From a virus, in IMG/VR virus record IMGVR_UViG_3300021424_000015, positions 1-64,000 of that record: a DNA stretch of 64,000 bases; one strand, given 5' to 3'. Each line of letters starts with the position of its first letter. Position 1 is the first letter of the stretch. The position numbers and the translations under genes were made by a program. A model generated the notes under the pieces. The model made no database searches and was not told the DNA's origin. It saw only the letters and a list, made by a program, of their open reading frames with translations. Of this stretch, positions 27,889 through 36,254 are shown in pieces.

Positions 27889-30800
27889 ATGGCTGTATTA
27901 TCTCGATTGCTGGTTGGTTCTCAACAACGTCTTGATTTGCCAGATGTTTTAGCAATCGAGTCGTATGTATCATCAGATTTTAAGAATTTAATAAAATCTT
28001 TTGTTGGATCATCGCCAATGATTCTTAAAGGATTTGAAGTAATAGACGCACCGCTTAGCATAAATCAGACAAATGTATCTATACGTGTTGCAGGTTCTGT
28101 TTTATACAATTCTCAATCATCTGCTGGCAGTTTCTTTTGTGGATTGGAAGAAGGACATCCATTAGCAACTCCACTTGTCCCTGATTTAAAAAACAATTCT
28201 ACAAATTATGTCTATCTAACTCTCTCATCAGAGGGCTATGCTCAAGATACAAGAGCTTTTTGGGATGTTGACTTAAACAGTGGAGAGGGTGGTGAATTTA
28301 ATCAAATAGTCAATACTCAATCTGTATTAAAAGTAGATATTAATGTATCTGTTTCAACTTTTCCAGATGGGACAATACCAATAGCAAAAATAGTAAAAGA
28401 CGGATCCAGCATTAAAGAAATAATAGACTGTAGAAATATGATGTTTAGACTTGGATCTGGAGGCGTGTCTCCAGATCCAACAAATAAATTTTCTTTTAGA
28501 TCACTGCCATCTTTAACATATACAAGAGACGAGCCGCCTATTTCTGTGGCAGGAACATCTGCGCCATCTCCGTTTTTTGGAGGAGATAAAAACATCTTTT
28601 CATTAAAAGAATGGATGGATGTTGTAATGACTAAAATATTAGAACTTTCTGGAACAACATATTGGTATGAATCGTCTGCTGCTATAAGTTTACTTAATCT
28701 TTTTGATGACACGGTAGGAAGTTCAATAAAATCAAAAGGTCAATGGACACATGATTCTAGTGTAGCTGGAAAAGTAACATGGTCAGAAGATATTATTTAT
28801 CGCAAAATGAACGACCCAAGAGAGATAATAATAAGATCAAACGCAACAGGTATAACGCTCGACAATGATGAAGTTATGTTTGTGCAAATGATTAGAAATG
28901 AAAAAATAAATTCATTTAACACAAGTGTTGGTTTTGAAAATAATAAAAACTATATTAATGGAATACAAGGTTCTTTTTCCAATTTAAAAAAAGGTGATTG
29001 GGTAAAGAAAAATAGTGATAATGATAATTTATACTTAAGAGTAGAAGAATTTTATACAACCGAAGATTTAGCAAGCGGAGCTGGAGAGTCTGCGAATCTA
29101 GCTAGATCTGTTAAACTTAGCTCGACATATCAAGGAACAACTGAAACCTCTGTTCCAGCTGTGTATACAAGAGGCGTGTACGAAAATCTTGATATACAAA
29201 AAGCAAATAGATCCACTTCAACAATGTGGCTTCTTGGTGGTGGTTTTTACTGGTTGGCAAATAGATCAGATACTGTGCAAAATATACAATCTATAACCCC
29301 TGTTTATTTAACAAATGTTAATATAAAAGAGTCAGATGGAAAAAGAGCAAAATTAGAATTTGCATCTAATCATGGTTTGTCTGATGGAGATAGGATTGTA
29401 GTATCTAATGCAGCAGCATATAATGGACTATATCAAGTAGAGGTTCAATCTTCTACTGTTGTAATAATAGAAACAGCAATAACTACAAATTTATCTAATA
29501 TTACAGTTAGTTGGGCTGTTGTAACTACTAAAGAAAGATACTCTGATGGACAATCTGGTGGCATATTGCTAGAATCTGCAAATCACGGATTTGAATCAAA
29601 TCAAACAATTAAAATTACATCAACCGGAACTAACTATGATAGTTATAATTCTGGTTATTATAAAATAAATGTATTAAGCAATACTCAATTTCAAATTCCA
29701 TATGATTCAAATACTACATATGTCGCACCCACTATTGGAATTGTAAATCAAGGCGTGGCTTCATGTGCTAGAATTAACTTAAGAACAGAATTTGGAGCTG
29801 TTAAGGTTATCCAAGGAGAATCTATTGATATCAATGAGCCAGATAGTGTCAATATATTAAGATTTATTGGCATGGATTCGTTATCTCAATCTTCTCCAGT
29901 TTATTCAATTCCTACTACAGATAACACTCTTCAAGGTTTTCAAAATTTCAATTCAGAATCTACAGATAGCGTAACAAGAAGACTTTCTAGATTGACATCC
30001 ATGATGGCAGATCGAGTACAAGATCGTGGATCTATAACACATGGAAGAGTTACTTTTAGAAACGAAACATCTGGATCAGATCAAATAATAAGCTCAAATG
30101 GCAATTTATATATAGAAAAACCCGGATCACCAAAACAAATAATTGATATTCCAGATTCTTTTAATTTATCAACAAATCAAGCATTAGTTGCTTCTATTAA
30201 TAGAGAGTCCAATTCTACTATAATTCCAGTTGTAGAAACCCTGTACGATCCATTTTTGCTAGATGAAAATAAAATAATATTATTTTATAGATTCAGCGAC
30301 ACATCAGTGTACTCATGGCAAGGTGTTGAGATAAAAAATTCTAGCTCATGGACATCTAATGATCATGAGAATGCTCAGAATAAAAATATCACAGTAATAG
30401 ACAAGGCTGGTGTTTCTTTTACAAAAACAACATCTAGTAGCGGTTATTTTTATTACAACAGTTCAAGCGGCATAATTACCGTATCTATAAACGGATCTTC
30501 TTCAGATAACACCATAAATGTATCTGCTATTAATGCACTTTCACAAGCAACTAGAACATTATCAAATGGACAATGTGTCTGGTTAAGAATTAATAGAGTT
30601 AATAGTAAGACTTTCAACAATATTAATACAAGCTCAACATATCAAGACAGCGATACAAATGGTACCTTGTATATAACAAATAAAGCAGATGTCCCTGTTG
30701 ATGAGGACGTTTTTGTAATCTATGCTTTAGATAATTTAGTTCTTTCTACTCTTAATCACACATCTGCCGTTGGCAACATATATGAAGAAAAAAAGATAAT

Positions 30801-31755
30801 AGGTATCGGCGGACTTTCTTTAGGTTCTTTAATAAAACTTCCACATGATTCTAGAAATAATAACGAACCTCAAGCATACTCAAAAGGAGCTGGTCAATTA
30901 GAGGTTTATTTAAATGGTCAAAAATTAGTTAGAACAATTGACTGGGACGAAGACCCCTCGACGTCTAATTTTGATTTAGCAGACCAGATAATTATAAATC
31001 AAAACTTAGTAGAAGAAGATGTTTTAGTTTTTAGAATAGCATCTACTGGTGGTGTTTATTTCTCAAATGTAACAAATTTTACAGATTTACAAGATGCATA
31101 TGATAATGAAAGATCAATAACAACAATTCCTGGTTTACCTGTTTTAATAGACGGGGGATCTGATGTTGCTCTTAAAATAGTTGGAAAAATAGAAATTGGA
31201 AACACCGATCCAGGAGAAAACTATAATTTAAATGTAAATGGAACTGCAAAATTTTATAATTCAAACGCCGGTGTGTCAATTGAAGACGGCGGTATTAGAT
31301 TTAACGAAACTGGTTCTTCTCCAAACTCTGTTTTATTAAAAGCATCTGATTCAATGCTTACTAATGTAACAATAAAACTTCCATCTACATCTGGACTTAA
31401 TAATCAGATAATATCAACTGATGGACTAGGTTCTCTTGTTTGGATAGATAAAAATCCAAATATATTAGGACAGATGTCTAGTAATTTAGCATCTGGAACA
31501 ATAGCAACAATAGATCCATTGGTTTATAGGAGTTTTATAGGACAGGTATCGATATTTATATCTTCAGTTAATAAGGCAGAAACTTTTCATTTAGTTGGCT
31601 CTAATAATGGAGTATCTTGGAAAATGAGTCAAACAACAGCTGGAGATTCTACTAATATAACAATTGCAATTGATAATAGTGGTTCTTTAACTTTTTCTGA
31701 TCCAGTTTCTCAAGATAAAAATATTAAATTTGACTTATCAACACTGTTGATTTAA
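27889..31755 (+). CDS. Large baseplate-proximal tail fibre protein
   Basis: 1288 residues from the ATG at 27889 (GGAG at 27878-27881; an in-frame TTG at 27883 is too close). The N-terminal 190 residues (LPDVLAIESYVSSDFKNLIKSFVG, then GTIPIAKIVKDG) look like a baseplate-attachment domain. The middle has modules shared with the J-like protein: GSFSNLKKGDWVKK at about 361, SNHGLSDGD at about 494, NHGFESNQ at about 564. The C-terminal 250 residues have fibre-shaft features. No enzyme domain is seen. It probably bridges the baseplate and the distal fibres encoded next. Confidence 0.72.
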   Translation: MAVLSRLLVGSQQRLDLPDVLAIESYVSSDFKNLIKSFVGSSPMILKGFEVIDAPLSINQTNVSIRVAGSVLYNSQSSAGSFFCGLEEGHPLATPLVPDLKNNSTNYVYLTLSSEGYAQDTRAFWDVDLNSGEGGEFNQIVNTQSVLKVDINVSVSTFPDGTIPIAKIVKDGSSIKEIIDCRNMMFRLGSGGVSPDPTNKFSFRSLPSLTYTRDEPPISVAGTSAPSPFFGGDKNIFSLKEWMDVVMTKILELSGTTYWYESSAAISLLNLFDDTVGSSIKSKGQWTHDSSVAGKVTWSEDIIYRKMNDPREIIIRSNATGITLDNDEVMFVQMIRNEKINSFNTSVGFENNKNYINGIQGSFSNLKKGDWVKKNSDNDNLYLRVEEFYTTEDLASGAGESANLARSVKLSSTYQGTTETSVPAVYTRGVYENLDIQKANRSTSTMWLLGGGFYWLANRSDTVQNIQSITPVYLTNVNIKESDGKRAKLEFASNHGLSDGDRIVVSNAAAYNGLYQVEVQSSTVVIIETAITTNLSNITVSWAVVTTKERYSDGQSGGILLESANHGFESNQTIKITSTGTNYDSYNSGYYKINVLSNTQFQIPYDSNTTYVAPTIGIVNQGVASCARINLRTEFGAVKVIQGESIDINEPDSVNILRFIGMDSLSQSSPVYSIPTTDNTLQGFQNFNSESTDSVTRRLSRLTSMMADRVQDRGSITHGRVTFRNETSGSDQIISSNGNLYIEKPGSPKQIIDIPDSFNLSTNQALVASINRESNSTIIPVVETLYDPFLLDENKIILFYRFSDTSVYSWQGVEIKNSSSWTSNDHENAQNKNITVIDKAGVSFTKTTSSSGYFYYNSSSGIITVSINGSSSDNTINVSAINALSQATRTLSNGQCVWLRINRVNSKTFNNINTSSTYQDSDTNGTLYITNKADVPVDEDVFVIYALDNLVLSTLNHTSAVGNIYEEKKIIGIGGLSLGSLIKLPHDSRNNNEPQAYSKGAGQLEVYLNGQKLVRTIDWDEDPSTSNFDLADQIIINQNLVEEDVLVFRIASTGGVYFSNVTNFTDLQDAYDNERSITTIPGLPVLIDGGSDVALKIVGKIEIGNTDPGENYNLNVNGTAKFYNSNAGVSIEDGGIRFNETGSSPNSVLLKASDSMLTNVTIKLPSTSGLNNQIISTDGLGSLVWIDKNPNILGQMSSNLASGTIATIDPLVYRSFIGQVSIFISSVNKAETFHLVGSNNGVSWKMSQTTAGDSTNITIAIDNSGSLTFSDPVSQDKNIKFDLSTLLI

Positions 31756-31767
31756 TGGAGAAAAGCG

Positions 31768-33576
31768 ATGGCTGATAATTTTATAAATATAAAAAGTGGA
31801 TTAAACATACCATCGTATCCAGATTTAATTTCATTAAATGCAATTTCAAATCCAAAGCCAGGTGATTGTGCTTTAGTAAATGGTTTTTTATATATATACA
31901 ACGACACAGTGTGGAATTCTATTGGAGCTGTTTATTCTGTTAATGAAAAAATTGGAAACGTAAATCTTACTACTATAGATATACCAGAAGATCCATCTGG
32001 TCTTTACTATACAGATACTAGAGCAAAAACAGCCGCGATTGTTGATTCAACATCTGGATCACAAACAGATCAAGCTGCATCTGTTTCTGCTATGAAGAAT
32101 TATATAAATAGTGAAATTGGTATTGAAACTTCCAATAGAACATTGGCAGATTCTGCTTTGGTTAGCAAAAGCGGCGATTCTATAACTGGTAATTTAACTT
32201 TTTCTAATGGATCTGGCATTGAATCTACTTCTGATAATTCTGAATTAAATATTGGAACAACTTCTTATACTCACTCTGTAAATATAGGAACAGGCTCTCA
32301 TGCTAGTTCTATAAATATAGGAACGGGAACAGGAACATCTACTATAAATATCGGAGCAGCTGGCGATACTGTAAATATCAATGGAGAGCTTACGTATGTT
32401 GGTGTTTCAAATTTAAATGTAACCGATAAAGATATAAATTTAAATGTTGGTGGGCCAGTTGCCTCTGGTGAAAGTTCTGGTGTTCATGTTGAAGAGGGTG
32501 GGATTATAACTGGTTATGTTCATGTTGCAAATTCTAGAAATAGCTGGGAAATAAAATCTCCAGCTAAAACCGGAACTATTCAAATAACACCTTCTAATAA
32601 TGCTTTTAATACAGAAATTGTTTCATCTTCAACTTCAAATAGAACAATAACGCTTCCAGATTTAACGGGCACGATTGCTTTAACGTCTCAATTAAATAAT
32701 TATATTTTAAATTCTGAAAAAGCAACAGCATCTGGCATTGCTACACTTGGTGTTGATAGTAAATTAATATTATCTCAATTGCCAAATCTTACAACTGCAA
32801 ATATACCAGAAGATCCATCTGGTCTTTACTATACAGATGCTAGAGCAAAAACAGCTGCAGTTGTTAATTCAACCTCTGGAACACAAACAGATCAATCTGC
32901 ATCTGTTTCTGCTATGAAGAATTATGCAATTTCAATATCTGAAAAAGCAGCAGCATCTGGCATTGCTACACTTGATATCAATAGCAAATTAACATTATCT
33001 CAATTTCCAGATTCAATTGCAAAACCAATAATCGCAGATCCTATTGGCAGTTCTAGTGGATCTTCGGGCTCTATAAGATTAAAAGAATTAGCTGCTAATG
33101 GTAATAATTATGTTTCCTTTAAAGCACCTGATTTAATAAATGCAGATACAGCATGGACACTTCCTTCCCAAGATGGCACAATAGGCCAGGTGCTTGCAAC
33201 AGATGGTGCAGGAATATTGGAATGGAGAACAAGTGGAACCATTGCATCTACAGATACTGTAGCAGCAGCTGGTTATGCATTGAATCCATCATCGGTTAAT
33301 ACAAAAACAACATCATATACTCTTACTTCTTTAGATAATGGAAAAGTAATTGTAATGGATAGTTCTTCTCCAGTAAATCTAACAATACCATCTGGTTTAT
33401 CTGTTGGTTTTAATTGTATGATAATACAAACTGGAGCAGGCCAGGTTACACTTGTTGCAAGCGGTACAACGTTAAATTCTGTAAATGGTTTAAAAATAAG
33501 TGTACAACATGGTTCTGTTTCGGTAATGAGTTATGCTTTTAATGTTTTTAATATCTCTGGAAATGTTACATTTTAA
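31768..33576 (+). CDS. Tail fibre protein with internal repeats
   Basis: 602 residues; SD GGAGA. A roughly 40-residue unit (IPEDPSGLYYTDTRAKTAA, STSGSQTDQAASVSAMKNY) occurs twice, at about residues 71-112 and 348-390. The stretch INIGTGTGTSTINIGAAGD is a beta-helix-type repeat, and GTIGQVLATDGAGILEW is common in fibre shafts. The last 100 residues resemble a C-terminal domain of trimeric fibres. Likely a distal or side fibre; no chaperone motif found. Confidence 0.75.
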   Translation: MADNFINIKSGLNIPSYPDLISLNAISNPKPGDCALVNGFLYIYNDTVWNSIGAVYSVNEKIGNVNLTTIDIPEDPSGLYYTDTRAKTAAIVDSTSGSQTDQAASVSAMKNYINSEIGIETSNRTLADSALVSKSGDSITGNLTFSNGSGIESTSDNSELNIGTTSYTHSVNIGTGSHASSINIGTGTGTSTINIGAAGDTVNINGELTYVGVSNLNVTDKDINLNVGGPVASGESSGVHVEEGGIITGYVHVANSRNSWEIKSPAKTGTIQITPSNNAFNTEIVSSSTSNRTITLPDLTGTIALTSQLNNYILNSEKATASGIATLGVDSKLILSQLPNLTTANIPEDPSGLYYTDARAKTAAVVNSTSGTQTDQSASVSAMKNYAISISEKAAASGIATLDINSKLTLSQFPDSIAKPIIADPIGSSSGSSGSIRLKELAANGNNYVSFKAPDLINADTAWTLPSQDGTIGQVLATDGAGILEWRTSGTIASTDTVAAAGYALNPSSVNTKTTSYTLTSLDNGKVIVMDSSSPVNLTIPSGLSVGFNCMIIQTGAGQVTLVASGTTLNSVNGLKISVQHGSVSVMSYAFNVFNISGNVTF

Positions 33577-33593
33577 TATAAAGAGAAAATATT

Positions 33594-35942
33594 ATGTTTT
33601 CTATACCAACCATGCACGGATCTTTGAGTAAATTGCTTCAAAAAGATTATAGTAATTTATTATTTAATGGAAGTATATATTGCTCGACACAAGACGATCA
33701 GCATATTTATCTTGGTGGTGATTTTACAAATATAATTAATACAACACTTACAAAATCATATAGAAATGCATTAATTAATAAATTAGATGGATCTTTAGTT
33801 AATTCTGTAGTTAGATCATATTTAAATGGAGATGTTAATTCTTACGCCATAGATGGCGAGTATATGTATATAGGTGGAAGTTTTACTAGTTATAATAATG
33901 TAACTAGAAATCGCATAGCTAAAATTAATATCCAAACTGGAATATTAGATTCCGTTTTTGATCCTGGAGACGGCTTTAGTAATAATGTTTTTTCAATTAT
34001 TTTAGATGGGAATGATTTATATATATGTGGAAGTTTTAGTAGGTATAATAATATAATGGCACAAGGTTTGGTTAAAATAAACAAAACAACTGGTGCATAT
34101 GATAGTTCTTTTAATACATCTACTGGTTTTGATTCTAGTGTTTATTCGATGTTATTAAATGGAAATGATTTATATATTGGTGGAGCTTTTAGCAGCTATA
34201 AAGGACAAACAAGAAATCGTTTAGTTAAAATTAATAAACTCACAGCAGCAGTTGATCCTGTTTTTGATATTTCTGGTGGATTTAGTTCTAGTATATATAC
34301 ATTGGCTTTAGATGGCAATAATTTATATGTTGGTGGAGCTTTTAGCAGCTATAAAGGACAAACAAGAAATCGTTTAGCTAAAATTAATAAAGACACAGCT
34401 ATTGAAGTGGATACAGTCGGTACTGGTTTTAGTACTACTAGTGGATTTGATTCCTCTGTTAATTCATTATTATTAGATGGAAACAATCTATATGCAGGTG
34501 GTATGTTTACAGCTTACAAAAATAAAGTAAGAGAAAGAATAGTCAAGATAGATAAAACAACAGCCGCAGAAGTAGATGCATCTGGTACTGGTTTTAGTAC
34601 TACTAGTGGATTTAGTTTTCAAATTAAAACCATGATGGTTGACGGCAATAATCTATATGTTGGTGGAGCTTTTAGCAGCTATAAAGGAAACACCAGAGGG
34701 CATATAGTTAAAATAAACAAAGACACAGCAGCAGAAGTAGATGCATCTGGTACTGGTTTTAGTACAACTAGTGGGTTTAATAATGCTGTTTATTCAATGG
34801 CAAGCACACCATATGGTTTGTATGTTAGTGGTTCTTTTACCACTTATAAATTAGATAATTTTTTTAATCGTTCTCGTATTGTTAAAATAAATAAAAAAAC
34901 ATCATTAATAGATACTGATTTTAATACATCTAGTGGTTTTAATAGTAGCGTTCTTTCAATACTTGTAAATGAAAATGATCTATATGTTGGTGGTTCTTTT
35001 TCAGGTTATTCGTCAAATGATAGACAATATTTAGCTAAAATAAACAAAATTACAGCAGCAATTGATCCTGTTTTTGATATTTCTGGTGGATTTAGTTCTA
35101 GTATATATACATTGGCTTTAGATGGCAATAATTTATATGTTGGTGGTCAGTTTACTTTCTACAAAGAAAACGCTAGACAACGAATTGTTAAAATAGATAA
35201 AATAACAGCAGCAGAAGTAGATCCCAATGGCACTGGCTTTAGTACTACTAGTGGGTTTAACAATACAGTAAGATCGATATTGTTAGATGGAAATAATTTA
35301 TATGCGGGTGGTGTGTTTACAGCTTACAAAAATAAAGTAAGAGGAAGAATAGTCAAGATAGATAAAACAACAGCAGCAGAAGTAGATGCATCTGGTACTG
35401 GTTTTAGTAAAGGCGGAGACGTTGATCTCTCGTCTCCATTCGATCCAATTGTTTCTTATGGTTTTACTGATTATGTTACAAGTTTACTTATAGATGGAAA
35501 TAATATATATGTTGGCGGCGGTTTTAGCGGATACATGGATGGATTATCAACTATCATAACAAGCAATCTTGCAAAAATAAATAAAAACACAGCTATTTTA
35601 GAATCTTTTGGTGCTAGTTCAAAATTTAATAATCCAGTTAACTTGATTGCAATAGATGGTAATAATTTATATATTGGTGGTTTATTTACCTCATATTTAT
35701 CTAACACTAGACAACGAATTGTTAAAATAGATAAAACAACAGCAGCAGAAGTAGATGCATCTGGTACTGGTTTTAGTACAACTAGTGGGTTTAGTGCTCA
35801 AGTTTCATCTATTTTATTAGATAATAATTATATTTATATAAGTGGTAGTTTTACTACATATAAAAACAATTCAAAAACACATTTTATCGTTCTTGATAAA
35901 AATAATATTTCTACTTCATTAAAATATTTTATATTAGGTTAA
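33594..35942 (+). CDS. Fibre-associated protein of 14 propeller-type repeats
   Basis: 782 residues made almost wholly of about 14 units of 50-65 residues with the core DGNNLYVGGAFSSYKGQTRNRLVKIN. Each unit has a YxGGxF strand, an R-x-x-(L/I)-x-KI(N/D)-K strand and a GF-S-SS/T junction, the pattern of delta-60-type beta-propeller repeats. Fourteen units would fit two seven-bladed propellers, which is inference. Several units are nearly identical in DNA (for example TACTGGTTTTAGTACTACTA recurs), showing recent duplication. It has no membrane segment or signal peptide. Surrounded by fibre genes, it is probably a receptor-binding or decoration protein whose repeat number can vary by recombination. 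Confidence 0.8.
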   Translation: MFSIPTMHGSLSKLLQKDYSNLLFNGSIYCSTQDDQHIYLGGDFTNIINTTLTKSYRNALINKLDGSLVNSVVRSYLNGDVNSYAIDGEYMYIGGSFTSYNNVTRNRIAKINIQTGILDSVFDPGDGFSNNVFSIILDGNDLYICGSFSRYNNIMAQGLVKINKTTGAYDSSFNTSTGFDSSVYSMLLNGNDLYIGGAFSSYKGQTRNRLVKINKLTAAVDPVFDISGGFSSSIYTLALDGNNLYVGGAFSSYKGQTRNRLAKINKDTAIEVDTVGTGFSTTSGFDSSVNSLLLDGNNLYAGGMFTAYKNKVRERIVKIDKTTAAEVDASGTGFSTTSGFSFQIKTMMVDGNNLYVGGAFSSYKGNTRGHIVKINKDTAAEVDASGTGFSTTSGFNNAVYSMASTPYGLYVSGSFTTYKLDNFFNRSRIVKINKKTSLIDTDFNTSSGFNSSVLSILVNENDLYVGGSFSGYSSNDRQYLAKINKITAAIDPVFDISGGFSSSIYTLALDGNNLYVGGQFTFYKENARQRIVKIDKITAAEVDPNGTGFSTTSGFNNTVRSILLDGNNLYAGGVFTAYKNKVRGRIVKIDKTTAAEVDASGTGFSKGGDVDLSSPFDPIVSYGFTDYVTSLLIDGNNIYVGGGFSGYMDGLSTIITSNLAKINKNTAILESFGASSKFNNPVNLIAIDGNNLYIGGLFTSYLSNTRQRIVKIDKTTAAEVDASGTGFSTTSGFSAQVSSILLDNNYIYISGSFTTYKNNSKTHFIVLDKNNISTSLKYFILG

Positions 35943-35944
35943 AA

Positions 35945-36145
35945 ATGTTAAAAATATTATACTCAAGAAGAACATTAATAGCAATTGTATCAATGACTTA
36001 TTTATTAATATTAGGATTGGTTGTAAAGGCAGATGTTGTTGGAGCAATGGTTATGATTGCAACATCTTTGGCTCTTGGTAATGCTGCAGAAGGTATTTTT
36101 AGTCAAGTTGGTATCAAACAAAAAAATAAGTCCGATATGGAATAA
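35945..36145 (+). CDS. Small membrane protein, possible holin
   Basis: 66 residues, two bases after the propeller gene. Two hydrophobic stretches (about 9-27 and 29-50) separated by a short polar turn, with a basic N-terminus and a charged C-terminal tail (KQKNKSDME). Size and two-helix layout fit class II holins, and a holin is needed for the endolysin at 418. Its position between fibre genes is not decisive and the endolysin is far away, so another membrane role is possible. Confidence 0.6.
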   Translation: MLKILYSRRTLIAIVSMTYLLILGLVVKADVVGAMVMIATSLALGNAAEGIFSQVGIKQKNKSDME

Positions 36146-36158
36146 ACTATTATTGTGA

Positions 36159-36164
36159 TATGAT
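36159..36164 (+). promoter_or_regulatory. Putative extended -10 box
   Basis: TGATATGAT (TGnTATGAT) in the 109-base gap before the glycine-rich adhesin gene. A second TATAAT at 36238-36243 touches the SD and would leave almost no leader. Confidence 0.4.
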
Positions 36165-36182
36165 AATAAAGACACACACTTG

Positions 36183-36231
36183 GGGAGTTAACAAGTTGTG
36201 ATATTAGTGCCATAAGTACTTGTCGTCTCCC
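36183..36231 (+). promoter_or_regulatory. Long leader hairpin before the adhesin gene
   Basis: GGGAG (36183-36187) can pair with CTCCC (36227-36231), and after a 3x3 internal loop ACAAGT (36191-36196) with ACTTGT (36218-36223). No T-tract follows, so it is not an ordinary terminator. It may stabilise or regulate the adhesin mRNA. Confidence 0.45.
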
Positions 36232-36254
36232 TTTGGTTATAATAAGAGGTTGAG

